Shown here: positions 30,774 through 41,958 of the stretch, piece by piece
Numbering within the stretch: position 1 is the first letter of the stretch
Layout: the number at the start of each line of letters is the position of its first letter
Notes under the pieces: model-generated
What the model was told of the DNA's origin: nothing
Database searches by the model: none
Seen by the model: only the letters and a program-made list of their open reading frames with translations
Position numbers and translations under genes: made by a program
DNA from: Lentibacillus persicus
Lineage (GTDB): Bacteria; Bacillota; Bacilli; Bacillales; Amphibacillaceae
Assembly: GCF_900112705.1 (NCBI RefSeq)
Contig: NZ_FOMR01000006.1
Coordinates: 124,001-188,000, forward strand
DNA length: 64,000 bases
Reading direction: 5' to 3'

Positions 30774-31658
30774 TTAATGTCCCTTTCTTTTGTCAATATC
30801 ACGGTGACTGACATGGGTAATATGATTTGCAGACAGTTGTTTGGCAAAGTATTCGGCAAGTGCCACTGAACGGTGTTGGCCGCCCGTACATCCAATGCCG
30901 ATAACAAGCTGTGATTTGCCTTCTTTTTTATACTGGGGCAGCATAAACTGCAGCAAATCCAACACCTTTTCGTTGAACTTCTGTGTATCAGACCATTTGA
31001 AAACGTATGATGAAACCTCGGAATTCAAACCGGTCAGCGGCTGCATATGCGGGACATAGTGCGGATTAGGCAAAAACCTCACATCGAACAACAAGTCAGC
31101 GTCGATCGGGATACCGTATTTATAACCAAAGGAGACCATGTGAACTGAAAAAATATCCTGTTTATTTTCAGTATAAGCTTTAATAATTTTTTCTCTTAAT
31201 TCCTTTGGCTTTAATACCGTTGTATCAATAATTCGTTGTGCCCTGCCTCTTAGTTCATCGAGAATTTTCCGTTCCTGCTGAATACCCTCAAGCGGTAATC
31301 CTTCCGGCGCTAGTGGGTGCGATCGGCGCGTTTCTTTGTACCTCGTTACAAGTGATTCATCTTGAGCATCCAAAAAAAGAATATGCTCATTCAGCCATTC
31401 TTCTTCCCCTAAGATATCAAGCGCTTCAAATAGGGAATCAAAAAACTCGCGTCCGCGCAGATCCATGACGAGTGCTACATTTTTAATATTGTTCGTTGAA
31501 TCCTTCATCAACTCAAGGAATTTTGGCAGCAACGCAGGCGGCAGATTATCAACACAGTAATAACCAAGATCTTCAAAGCTCTGCACAGCTACTGTTTTCC
31601 CCGCTCCTGACATCCCTGTAATAACAACTAGTTTTGTTTCCTGTTCACTTTCGCCCAT
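30774..31658 (-). CDS. rapZ: RNase adapter/nucleotide-binding protein RapZ (YvcJ)
   Basis: A 294-aa protein with an N-terminal P-loop GMSGAGKT (residues 15-22) that binds and hydrolyses GTP or [12 protein letters not shown] and the C-terminal RNA/metabolite-binding domain with [16 protein letters not shown] complete the family pattern. In enterobacteria RapZ senses GlcN6P; in B. subtilis YvcJ affects competence, so the target here is open. It lies between the Nudix gene (15-bp gap) and yvcK. Confidence 0.94.
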   Translation of the reverse strand: MGESEQETKLVVITGMSGAGKTVAVQSFEDLGYYCVDNLPPALLPKFLELMKDSTNNIKNVALVMDLRGREFFDSLFEALDILGEEEWLNEHILFLDAQDESLVTRYKETRRSHPLAPEGLPLEGIQQERKILDELRGRAQRIIDTTVLKPKELREKIIKAYTENKQDIFSVHMVSFGYKYGIPIDADLLFDVRFLPNPHYVPHMQPLTGLNSEVSSYVFKWSDTQKFNEKVLDLLQFMLPQYKKEGKSQLVIGIGCTGGQHRSVALAEYFAKQLSANHITHVSHRDIDKRKGH

Positions 31659-31673
31659 TTACAATTCTCCTCT

Positions 31674-32138
31674 TTAAGGACTGGAAGGGTCAAGCCTCCA
31701 GTCGATCAAATCAAAGTCTTCCGTATATTGGAAGGAGCCGTACAGCATTTTTTCGGAACCTAAGACATGCTCAAAAATTTTCCGGTCACCCTCAGCCATC
31801 GGCAATTCACCGATAATATACTGCGGCACCCATTCCAAATCGCCTTCCCGGCAGTAGTCTGTTAACTCACCCTTATATTTCTCACAGAAAAAGGTGAACA
31901 TCATCCACTCTTGCACGAGTTTTGCTTCATGAAAAATCGAAAAAGTGAAGACACCGGCCAGTTCAGGCTGAATCAATTGCAGTTCGGTTTCTTCATGATA
32001 TTCACGGAGTACTGATTCTTTTATCGATTCGCCATCTTCCATTTTGCCGCCAGGGCTTGCATACCATCCACGGCGCGGCTTTTTCAGCAATAAAACTTTA
32101 TCGTTATGTAATAATATGCAATTTGTTACACGCTGCAT
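31674..32138 (-). CDS. Nudix hydrolase (YvcI-like)
   Basis: A 154-aa Nudix protein that would hydrolyse a nucleoside diphosphate linked to another moiety. The Nudix box is GGKMEDGESIKESVLREYHEETEL: the catalytic REYHEE is intact, but the usual Gly after the EE pair is Glu (EETEL rather than EETGL). The start ATG 32138 (MQRVTNCILLHND) is preceded by GAAGTGA; the upstream frame extension is not supported. It is in the position of yvcI. The substrate is unknown (8-oxo-dGTP-like is the family default). Confidence 0.85.
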   Translation of the reverse strand: MQRVTNCILLHNDKVLLLKKPRRGWYASPGGKMEDGESIKESVLREYHEETELQLIQPELAGVFTFSIFHEAKLVQEWMMFTFFCEKYKGELTDYCREGDLEWVPQYIIGELPMAEGDRKIFEHVLGSEKMLYGSFQYTEDFDLIDWRLDPSSP

Positions 32139-32291
32139 TCCTAAGTCACTTCTTTCCTTTAATCCGAATCCAAAAGAAGATAAAGCTATTACTATTATAC
32201 ACCCAACCCAGCAGAAGCAACAACCATACAAACTTCAGCCTGTTCGACAGAATTGGACAAGATCCTTGAAGCAATTAAAACAAAAAAAAGA

Positions 32292-32312
32292 GCAGGTGAA
32301 TAAATCACCTGC
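32292..32312 (-). terminator. Terminator downstream of trxB
   Basis: GCAGGTGA / TCACCTGC with a 5-nt loop. On the minus strand it is followed by TCTTTTTTTTG. It separates trxB from the yvcI-rapZ operon. Confidence 0.85.
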
Positions 32313-32464
32313 AAAAAACTAATTTATTATTAAAAGGGGGTCAATTAGTTATTTTCATTGTACCCGATAAATGTTTCGTGCGTGTTACAGCAACGTTAAA
32401 AAGTCGTTACTTTCTGATTAAAGTATCTTTTTAGAAAGTAATACCATTTTCAGAAAACATTTTG

Positions 32465-33448
<984 letters not shown>

Positions 33449-33517
33449 TCAATCCATATTTATCGTATTAAAGGTTCACTGTTTAGTCTACCTTTCTGCT
33501 CACCGAAAATACAGCCA

Positions 33518-34528
33518 TTATTGTCTTTTCCACGGTCCCTCTTCTTCTGCGAGTTGTGGATGTCTTTTGCACCCTTCTTTCCATAACGCAAGCGCTTTTG
33601 AAGGCTCACCAAGTTGAAAAGCCGTTATACTGTACCATTTAAAATAAGTTTTATGGTTTTTCAACTTCCATTTTGCCAATTGTTTAAACCTCGCGTGCGC
33701 CCATTTGAAGGCACCTGTTCTTGCAAATGTTACAGCTATCCGTAATTTTTGCTGTTCATGCATCGGGTATACATTGCTCAATGCATTTATATGCCGTTCA
33801 TAATCCTTTATCCTTCCTGACTCATAATAAAACATAGTGAGGTTTGTATGACTGTTTAAAGAATCGGGTTCTTCCGCCAAGGTTTCAAGCTCCATATTGA
33901 TCGCATCCCTGGTATGTCCGGAAAAAAACAAAGCGTATGTATAATCATGCTTAATGGATTTATGCTCGGGAAATAGCACCAGCATTTCTTCAAGCAGCGG
34001 GATTGCTTTACGCCACTCGCTGTCTTCCATATGTCGAAAAATTGTTTCCTGATAAATGAGCAACTCATCTTCTTCATCAAATTGCCAATCATTACTTCCT
34101 TCTTCTTCATCAATATGCATTAAATCCATCAAATGTTCGGCATCCGAACGAAAATCCCCACCAGCTGAATGATCGAGGTAAATCTTTGCATATTTTTTCG
34201 CTTCATTCAATAATCCTAAATGCGCGTAATTATTTGCCAGCAAATAATAGCAATCTGTATACTGTTCGTTTGTTGCCTCCAGCACATCATTCAGAAGCTG
34301 ATTTGCGGCATGGTAAGCACCGATCTCTGTATAAACGATTGACATTTGACATTGATACAGCGGATTTTTGGGTTCAGCTTCAATCGCTTTGCGCAGCCAT
34401 TTTATTGCAGTTTCAAATTTATCTTTCTGAAAAGCTTCGGCACCTTTCGTAAAATAAAAATCGCCGTCCGGGATAAAGGGGATTATTTTCTCATCAAGCC
34501 GTTGGACCCCATTGTCTAATTGCTGCAT
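33518..34528 (-). CDS. Tetratricopeptide-repeat protein (YvcD position)
   Basis: A 336-aa soluble protein built of TPR units, e.g. KGAEAFQKDKFETAIKWLRKAIEAEPKN, QCQMSIVYTEIGAYHAANQLLNDVLEA and LTMFYYESGRIKDYERHINALSNVYP, with an acidic insert (HIDEEEGSNDWQFDEEDE) mid-protein. It occupies the place of B. subtilis yvcD upstream of trxB and should be a protein-interaction scaffold; no partner is evident. The ATG follows AAAGGTGATG. A perfect 20-bp tandem array lies just upstream. Confidence 0.8.
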   Translation of the reverse strand: MQQLDNGVQRLDEKIIPFIPDGDFYFTKGAEAFQKDKFETAIKWLRKAIEAEPKNPLYQCQMSIVYTEIGAYHAANQLLNDVLEATNEQYTDCYYLLANNYAHLGLLNEAKKYAKIYLDHSAGGDFRSDAEHLMDLMHIDEEEGSNDWQFDEEDELLIYQETIFRHMEDSEWRKAIPLLEEMLVLFPEHKSIKHDYTYALFFSGHTRDAINMELETLAEEPDSLNSHTNLTMFYYESGRIKDYERHINALSNVYPMHEQQKLRIAVTFARTGAFKWAHARFKQLAKWKLKNHKTYFKWYSITAFQLGEPSKALALWKEGCKRHPQLAEEEGPWKRQ

Positions 34529-34650
34529 ACAGTCATCACCTTTATTGTCGAATTACATCGACCAAAGTATAACACAGATGCATTGCAATTAATATATGTA
34601 TGCAATACGAAAAGGCGTTTTACTGTTTTTAACCTTTCAAAGGATTGGAC

Positions 34651-34770
34651 TTCTGATTCTTCTGTTGATATTCTGATTCTTCTGTTGATATTCTGATTCT
34701 TCTGTTGATATTCTGATTCTTCTGTTGATATTCTGATTCTTCTGTTGATATTCTGATTCTTCTGTTGATA
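34651..34770. repeat. Six perfect tandem copies of a 20-bp unit
   Basis: TTCTGATTCTTCTGTTGATA is repeated six times without a mismatch, filling most of the 318-bp gap between the TPR gene and glpD. Because 20 is not a multiple of 3, all three minus-strand frames run open through the array, giving spurious ORFs. There are no spacers, so it is a minisatellite (VNTR) and not CRISPR. Confidence 0.97.
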
Positions 34771-34812
34771 ATGGGGCACAATAGTATTGTGCCTCCATCA
34801 TCAACTAAAAAC

Positions 34813-34844
34813 AGACGCAAGGGCCTCTTTCATCCCTTGCGTCT
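34813..34844 (-). terminator. Terminator after glpD
   Basis: AGACGCAAGGG / CCCTTGCGTCT, perfect 11-bp stem and 10-nt loop, followed on the minus strand by GTTTTTAG. It abuts the glpD stop. Confidence 0.88.
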
Positions 34845-34846
34845 TA

Positions 34847-36508
34847 TCAATTTATCGGGTTTACAGCTTCATAAAGCAATTGCTCCATTTCCTCACTGTA
34901 CGCTTCTTTCTGTCTATGGCTCCATTGCAATTCGTCAGCCATATAGTCGATCACCCTATTTTTATACACCCTGACAAAATCAATGTCGAAAAACAACGCA
35001 CCGGTCCGCCGCACAAAGAAATCGGCCGGTTTATAAGTCATTTCATGGTCTATTGCGTATCTCAGCTCGGCGAAAACAATTGGTTCAATACCAGCTTTAT
35101 CTGCTGCGGTTCTCGTTTCCTGAAACAATGTAAAAATCCGGTTGACGTTGGCGCCGTATTTCTGAATCAGAAAATGTGCCGTTTCTTCCGTTATACCTAA
35201 AGCAGCAGCTTCCTTGACCTTCTCTTCCTTAAATGCCTGAAAACCTTCTGAACCGCCCACTTCACCGCCTGATATCGGCAAATGTGCTGTCTCGGAACTC
35301 GTATACAAAATGCCTTCTTCATCTTTGAGCTGCGCAACAATGGTATCAACCGTATCTTCTGCCATCTTGCGGTAGCCTGTCAATTTACCGCCGGCCATCG
35401 AAATCAAACCTGAATTCGAGATGAACATTTCATCTTTACGCGAAATTTCGTCCGGATCATCTTCATCCTCATCGGCAATTAACGGCCGCAAGCCTGCATA
35501 GCTTGAATCCACATCGTCTGTGGTTAAACGAAGGGAAGGGAATGTTCCGTTGACAGCATCCAGCAAATAATCCCGGTCGGCTTCAGACATGTGCGGATAC
35601 GCAATATCGCCTTGATAATTTGTATCCGTTGTGCCGACATACGTCTTCTTATTTCGCGGAATGGCAAAAATCATCCGGCCGTCCGGCGCATCAAAATAAA
35701 TTGCCTGCTGCAGGGGGAACCGGTCTTGATCAAATACCAGATGAACCCCTTTGGTCAGATGGAGTGATTTCCCTTGCCTGGACCCATCTATTTCGCGGAG
35801 ATCGTCAACCCACGGCCCGCCAGCATTGACAATCTTTTTCGCATAGACATGATGCTGCTGACCGGTTATCTGATCTTCCACAACAGCGCCTGCCACTTTA
35901 CCAGCATCATAAAGGAAATCAACCACCTTTGCATAATTAATCGCATGGGCGCCGTGCTCAACCGCTTTTTTCATGACTTCAATCGTCAAGCGGGCGTCAT
36001 CCGTTTTGTATTCCACATAATAGCCGGCGCCTTTTAAATCGTCTGCCTTTAAGAGCGGCTCTTTCTTCACTGCTTCCTGAGCCCCTAACATTTTACGACG
36101 CTCATCCTTTTTGACACGGGCCAGAAAATCATACAGCCGCAGCCCGATACGGCTTGTGAACGGGCCGAATGTACCATCTTTGTAAAACGGCAGCATCATC
36201 CATTCAGGGGTGGTGACATGCGGCCCGTTCTCATAGACGATGGCACGTTCTCTGCCTACTTCGGCCACCATCTTTACTTCAAATTGTTTTAAATAGCGTA
36301 AACCGCCATGCACCAGTTTGGTTGAACGGCTGGACGTTCCCGCCGCAAAATCCTGCATCTCCACCACAGCTGTATTCATGCCCCGGCTGGCAGCATCGAG
36401 TGTGATACCGGCACCGGTGATCCCGCCGCCAATGACAAGGACATCAAGCTGCTCGGTCTCAATCTGCTGGAATATCTGGTCGCGCTGCTGACTTGAAAAT
36501 ACTGACAT
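34847..36508 (-). CDS. glpD: Aerobic glycerol-3-phosphate dehydrogenase
   Basis: A membrane-associated FAD enzyme that oxidises glycerol 3-phosphate to DHAP and passes electrons to menaquinone. The 553-aa product has the FAD motif DVLVIGGGITGAGITLDAASRG near residue 18, GTSSRSTKLVHGGLRYL, and the C-terminal substrate and helical domain. The ATG is preceded by GGGAGAG. It is transcribed after glpK with an 80-bp gap containing a GC-rich hairpin. glpF and glpP are not in the window. Confidence 0.95.
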   Translation of the reverse strand: MSVFSSQQRDQIFQQIETEQLDVLVIGGGITGAGITLDAASRGMNTAVVEMQDFAAGTSSRSTKLVHGGLRYLKQFEVKMVAEVGRERAIVYENGPHVTTPEWMMLPFYKDGTFGPFTSRIGLRLYDFLARVKKDERRKMLGAQEAVKKEPLLKADDLKGAGYYVEYKTDDARLTIEVMKKAVEHGAHAINYAKVVDFLYDAGKVAGAVVEDQITGQQHHVYAKKIVNAGGPWVDDLREIDGSRQGKSLHLTKGVHLVFDQDRFPLQQAIYFDAPDGRMIFAIPRNKKTYVGTTDTNYQGDIAYPHMSEADRDYLLDAVNGTFPSLRLTTDDVDSSYAGLRPLIADEDEDDPDEISRKDEMFISNSGLISMAGGKLTGYRKMAEDTVDTIVAQLKDEEGILYTSSETAHLPISGGEVGGSEGFQAFKEEKVKEAAALGITEETAHFLIQKYGANVNRIFTLFQETRTAADKAGIEPIVFAELRYAIDHEMTYKPADFFVRRTGALFFDIDFVRVYKNRVIDYMADELQWSHRQKEAYSEEMEQLLYEAVNPIN

Positions 36509-36537
36509 ATCGATTCACTCTCCCGATCACTGTGAAA

Positions 36538-36569
36538 ACCGGCTCGCTGGTGCAAACGCTCGAGCCGGT
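36538..36569 (-). terminator. Hairpin between glpK and glpD (terminator or antiterminator target)
   Basis: ACCGGCTCG / CGAGCCGGT, perfect 9-bp GC-rich stem with a 14-nt loop, followed on the minus strand by TTTTC. In B. subtilis a leader terminator before glpD is overridden by GlpP with glycerol 3-phosphate; this hairpin occupies the equivalent place. The short T run leaves its strength uncertain. Confidence 0.6.
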
Positions 36570-36588
36570 CTCAAAATTTTACGATTGC

Positions 36589-38106
<1,518 letters not shown>

Positions 38107-38161
38107 TCATATGGGCTATAACATTCAATTCCCTGTACAATTTAATTTATTCATGAAACCA

Positions 38162-38202
38162 AAAAACGCGGCGTCCTGAAAAGTGACTGCTGCCGCGTTT
38201 TT
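38162..38202 (-). terminator. Hairpin between pncB and glpK
   Basis: AAAAACGCGGC / GCCGCGTTTTT, perfect 11-bp stem with a 19-nt loop and T runs on both strands. It lies 80 bp downstream of pncB and 77 bp upstream of glpK, so it is either the pncB terminator or a GlpP-type leader terminator of glpK. Confidence 0.75.
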
Positions 38203-38282
38203 AACTCAGCTGCATGTGATCATATACCAGTGCAGCCCAGTTTTTCGATTCGTGTTGTATAATCTGCACTTCCTGAGATTAA

Positions 38283-39722
38283 TTAACCCATCGAATGCTC
38301 CTCGATTAAATCTTGCTTCATTTTCCATAAATCATAGCTCAAATCCACATAATAGGTTTGGGGATTAAGCAGTCTTAGCGTTTCTTCCCAGATAAAGGAA
38401 AGCTGCTGTTCATGATAGCGGTGAATTTCCTCCAGTTCCGGCAATTCGTATACTTGGCTGCCATTTACAAAGATTGGCTGCAACAACTCAACCGCTTCAT
38501 AATTGTTCACATACTTAAATTTTTGCGGAAAAAACGGATCGAACATTTTCAAAGGCTTGTCATTCACCGTTTCATGTTCAAATGCAATATAGTCCCCTTC
38601 TGACTTATTCGTCTTTCGGTTAATTATCCGGTATACTTTTTTAAGGCCGGGGGTTGTCACTTTCTCTAAATCATCTGAAAGCTTGATGACGGGTATCAGT
38701 CCACTTTCATCTTCTCTGGCAACAAGCTTGTAGACCCCGCCAAGCGAGGGTTTTTTGCCGCCTGTAATCAATTTCGTTCCAACACCCCAGGAATCAATTT
38801 TAGCTCCTTGCAGTTTTAAATGTATGATGACTTCTTCATCGAGATCATTTGAAGCCATGATTTCAACATGTTCCATTCCTGCTTCGTCAAGCATCTTCCT
38901 GCCTTCGATGGACAACCTGGCCAAGTCACCGCTGTCAAGACGTATCCCTTTCAGTTTTTTCCCTTTGGCTTCGAGCATTTTTCCTGTTTTAATTGCATTG
39001 GGGATCCCTGATCTCAGCGTGTCATACGTATCGACAAGCAAAACGGCTTGATCAGGCAATGCTTCAGCGAACTTCATAAACGCTTCTTCTTCACTGTCAT
39101 GATCCTGAATCCAGGCATGCGCATGCGTCCCCCTTGCAGGAATATTAAAGATTTTACCGGCTCGTGTGTTAGACGTTCCATGGAACCCGGCAATATATGC
39201 AGCGCGTGCCCCCCATACAGCAGCATCCGCTTCCTGTGCGCGGCGCGTACCAAACTCGAGCAGCGTGTCATTATTGACGACCTGCTTAATCCGGCTGGCT
39301 TTTGTTGCAATCAAACTCTGATAGTTCAAAACGTTCAAAATGGTGGTCTCGATCAGCTGGGCTTCGAAAATTCGAGCATCAACCCGAATAATCGGCTCGT
39401 TCGGAAAAACAATTTCACCTTCCCGCATCGCATAAATGTTGCCTGTAAAGGAAAATTGCCGCAACTCTTCCAGGAACGCCTCTTCATAATTCTCTTCCTG
39501 CTGTCTTAAGAAATCAATATCGTCTTCTGTGAACTTAAGATTATTAATATAGTCCACAATACGCTCAAGTCCTGCAAAAACGGTATAGCCATTCCGGAAA
39601 GGATTTTTTCGGATATAGGCATCGAAAACAGCCCGTCTGTTATGCGAGTTGTTTTTCCAATGCGCATACATCATGTTTATTTGATACTTATCTGTGTGCA
39701 ATGTCAAATTTTCGTATTCCAT
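38283..39722 (-). CDS. pncB: Nicotinate phosphoribosyltransferase
   Basis: Salvages nicotinate into NAMN for NAD synthesis (ATP-dependent). The 479-aa product has the N-terminal LTLHTDKYQINMMYAHWKN, FAGLERIVDYI, EFGTRRAQEADAAVWGARAAYIAGFHGTSNTRAG around the active site, and KLKGIRLDSGDLARLS with a phosphate-binding region. ATG 39722 follows GGAGGAGAACG. It stands alone between glpK and yvoF. An imperfect cre-like sequence about 60 bp upstream is too weak to claim. Confidence 0.93.
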   Translation of the reverse strand: MEYENLTLHTDKYQINMMYAHWKNNSHNRRAVFDAYIRKNPFRNGYTVFAGLERIVDYINNLKFTEDDIDFLRQQEENYEEAFLEELRQFSFTGNIYAMREGEIVFPNEPIIRVDARIFEAQLIETTILNVLNYQSLIATKASRIKQVVNNDTLLEFGTRRAQEADAAVWGARAAYIAGFHGTSNTRAGKIFNIPARGTHAHAWIQDHDSEEEAFMKFAEALPDQAVLLVDTYDTLRSGIPNAIKTGKMLEAKGKKLKGIRLDSGDLARLSIEGRKMLDEAGMEHVEIMASNDLDEEVIIHLKLQGAKIDSWGVGTKLITGGKKPSLGGVYKLVAREDESGLIPVIKLSDDLEKVTTPGLKKVYRIINRKTNKSEGDYIAFEHETVNDKPLKMFDPFFPQKFKYVNNYEAVELLQPIFVNGSQVYELPELEEIHRYHEQQLSFIWEETLRLLNPQTYYVDLSYDLWKMKQDLIEEHSMG

Positions 39723-39843
39723 CGTTCTCCTCCATTACGTCGATTAACCTTCAGCATTAAATCGAGGCTAGCTTTAGTTTCTATTATAAATGAAAAACGC
39801 TTACATTAAAACTAATGAACCTTGCCGGTATAACCTGTCCCCA

Positions 39844-40362
39844 TTAGTCTTCTTTCGCTCTCGCGCGTTTCGCCATTTCTTCCTTTGTGTAAATCAACTG
39901 CATTGGATTTCCCCCTACGAACGCACCCGGCGGCACATCCTGATTAACAAGAGTGGCGGATGAAATGATAGCACCATCACCAATTGACACACCTGGAAGG
40001 ATTGTTGTATTGGCCCCTATCATAACATCATTTCCAATCGTAACCTCGCCGATCCGATACTCTTTAATTAAGTACTCATGGGCCAAAATAGTGGTATTGT
40101 AGCCAATCACACTATTTGAGCCCACTGAAATTTTTTCGGGAAACATGATATCAGGCATTACCATCAACGCAAATGACGTTTTATCACCGACTTTCATACG
40201 CAAAAATGTGCGATAAAGCCAATTTTTCACATTCAAAAAGGGTGTATACCGTCCCATTTGTATAAAAATGAAATTCTTCATAACTTTCCAGAATGGGACT
40301 GTTTTATAGATCTTCCATAATGAATTAGCATCTTCAACGTGATACCGGTCAGTTTTCCGCAT
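39844..40362 (-). CDS. Acyltransferase of the left-handed beta-helix family (YvoF-like)
   Basis: A 172-aa hexapeptide-repeat acyltransferase. The C-terminal half shows isoleucine-patch repeats (VGSNSVIGYNTTILAHEYL, IGNDVMIGANTTILPGVSIGDGAIIS) ending with PPGAFVGGNPMQLIY, typical of acetyl-CoA-dependent O-acetyltransferases acting on sugars. It lies 3 bp after ppaX, the B. subtilis yvoF position. The acceptor, perhaps a cell-wall glycan, is unknown. Confidence 0.82.
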   Translation of the reverse strand: MRKTDRYHVEDANSLWKIYKTVPFWKVMKNFIFIQMGRYTPFLNVKNWLYRTFLRMKVGDKTSFALMVMPDIMFPEKISVGSNSVIGYNTTILAHEYLIKEYRIGEVTIGNDVMIGANTTILPGVSIGDGAIISSATLVNQDVPPGAFVGGNPMQLIYTKEEMAKRARAKED

Positions 40363-40365
40363 TGA

Positions 40366-41001
40366 TTACACTCCCGCAATCCCCAACAAATCATGCATAT
40401 CATCCAACATATAGGATGGTTTGTAGGTCAGTAACGTTTCCTTGCCTTTCAACGACCAGGCAACACCTGCCGTTTTAACGCCTGCATTGTGGCCCGCTTC
40501 AATATCATGGGAATTATCGCCAACCATCAGTGTTGTTTCCGGACTGGCGCCTAATGACGTCATCGCTTTTACAACCGGCTCAGGATGCGGCTTGGCATAA
40601 GTTACATCATCCAACGTCACAATCGTGTCAAAATAGTTATTAAGACCGGTCGTCTGCAGTCCCATTTCCACTGTTCCACGCATCTTCGTTGTAACGACAC
40701 CGAGTTGAATGTTTCTGTTCAGCAATTCCTTGAGTGTGCTGCTGACGTTTGGAAATGCTGTTACATAATCATCATGGTTTGTGACATTGTGTTGACGGTA
40801 CGTTTCAATCATATCATCCGCCATTTCCGGATCGGCTATTGATAAGCTTTCCTTTAGTGGCGGTCCGATAAATTCGATGGCTTGTTCGCGGGTAATATGC
40901 TTGCCATATTGGTTAAAAGTGTGTATAAATGATGCAATAATTAATTCATTCGTATCGATTAATGTGCCATCAAGATCAAATAGAATGGTATGAATGTTCA
41001 T
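40366..41001 (-). CDS. ppaX: Pyrophosphatase PpaX
   Basis: A 211-aa HAD-superfamily hydrolase that clears the pyrophosphate made by HprK/P when it dephosphorylates HPr-Ser-P. The HAD motifs are FDLDGTLIDTNEL (I), VVTTKM (II), YAKPHPEPV (III) and MVGDNSHDIEAGHNAG (IV). The ATG at 41001 follows AAGGAAGG and overlaps the end of yvoD by 26 bp. Its place in the hprK-lgt-yvoD-ppaX-yvoF cluster supports the assignment. Confidence 0.92.
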   Translation of the reverse strand: MNIHTILFDLDGTLIDTNELIIASFIHTFNQYGKHITREQAIEFIGPPLKESLSIADPEMADDMIETYRQHNVTNHDDYVTAFPNVSSTLKELLNRNIQLGVVTTKMRGTVEMGLQTTGLNNYFDTIVTLDDVTYAKPHPEPVVKAMTSLGASPETTLMVGDNSHDIEAGHNAGVKTAGVAWSLKGKETLLTYKPSYMLDDMHDLLGIAGV

Positions 41002-41944
41002 GTGCTGTTTCCTTCCTTTTATTTTTTTCCACTCGTCTCCAGACAAACGCCACAGCCATCGTCAATAGAATAGCTGTAATCAAACGTATCGCTAATAATG
41101 GCAAAACCGGAATTCCAAGCGGAACGAAAACAAGCGTATCTTCCACAACCGCATGGCATGATACTAAAAAGATCAGTGCAAGATACATATCCCTTTTTGA
41201 TACCCCGTCCTCTTCAACCGCCTGAATCATAAGACCCGCTCCATAAGCGAGCCCAATCGTCAGCCCTGCTACAAGCGTCATTGACGTGTTTTTCTCCATT
41301 CCAAGCAATCGGGTAAATGGCCCCATCTTATCCGAAATAGATGAAAGCCAGCCATTCTCACGGAAAAATTGCATGACGATCATCAATGGTATGACAATAA
41401 GCGCCAGCTGGGCGCTCGCTACCAGCGCTGTCTGCAACCCATGCAGCAAGATTTCATTCCACCCGTGCAATACGGTTTCTGATGAGGAAAGGAAGCCATA
41501 CTGCGCTGGCTCACTCCCCCCGTGCCACAACAAATTAATGACAACCGCTGATATAAGAGCCAGTGAGATTCGAATGCCTGAGATAAGCCACCAGCTTACG
41601 CCAACTTTTGATGCAACCGCTGATTCAATAAACAAGTTATGGGAAAAGGATAGCATAACAGCTAAGATAAAAACCTCTTTTACCGTAAAGTCGAATGACA
41701 CGATTGCACCAATCGCCGCATATAAATTTAATGCATTGCCAAGAACTAGCGGGACGGCCGCCTCACCGGACAAGCCCAGCATTTTCATAAAAGGCGCAAT
41801 CTGTTCTATTACCCAGGGCAAAATCGGTGTATACTGCAAAATGGTTACAATCAAGGTGATTGGAAAAATAACTTTCCCCAATGTCCACGTTACTTGGATC
41901 CCTTGTTGCAATCCACGGTATAAAATGCCTTTCAATTTAGCCAT
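40976..41944 (-). CDS. yvoD: Nucleoside-recognition (Gate) domain membrane protein YvoD
   Basis: A 322-aa integral membrane protein with about eight helices and two Gate-like repeats (KVIFPITLIVTILQYTPILPWVIEQIAPFMKMLGL; VIPLMIVMQFFRENGWLSSISDKMGPFTRLLGM). This is the internal duplication seen in spore-maturation SpmA/B-like and transporter proteins. It sits between lgt and ppaX as in B. subtilis. The transported ligand, if any, is unknown. Confidence 0.85.
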   Translation of the reverse strand: MAKLKGILYRGLQQGIQVTWTLGKVIFPITLIVTILQYTPILPWVIEQIAPFMKMLGLSGEAAVPLVLGNALNLYAAIGAIVSFDFTVKEVFILAVMLSFSHNLFIESAVASKVGVSWWLISGIRISLALISAVVINLLWHGGSEPAQYGFLSSSETVLHGWNEILLHGLQTALVASAQLALIVIPLMIVMQFFRENGWLSSISDKMGPFTRLLGMEKNTSMTLVAGLTIGLAYGAGLMIQAVEEDGVSKRDMYLALIFLVSCHAVVEDTLVFVPLGIPVLPLLAIRLITAILLTMAVAFVWRRVEKNKRKETAHEHSYHSI

Positions 41945-41958
41945 CCCTCCCTTTGGTG

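Noticed and set aside
34651-34770. Possible CRISPR array
   Set aside because: Units are directly abutting with no spacers and no cas genes nearby.
34516-34820. 87- and 63-aa ORFs reading through the tandem repeat (YQQKNQNINRRIRISTEESE units)
   Set aside because: A 20-bp unit without stops is open in all three frames automatically; starts lack ribosome-binding sites.
39786-39800. cre-like sequence upstream of pncB (GAAAAACGCTTACA)
   Set aside because: Two mismatches at key outer positions of the consensus; a perfect frame would need one base fewer.
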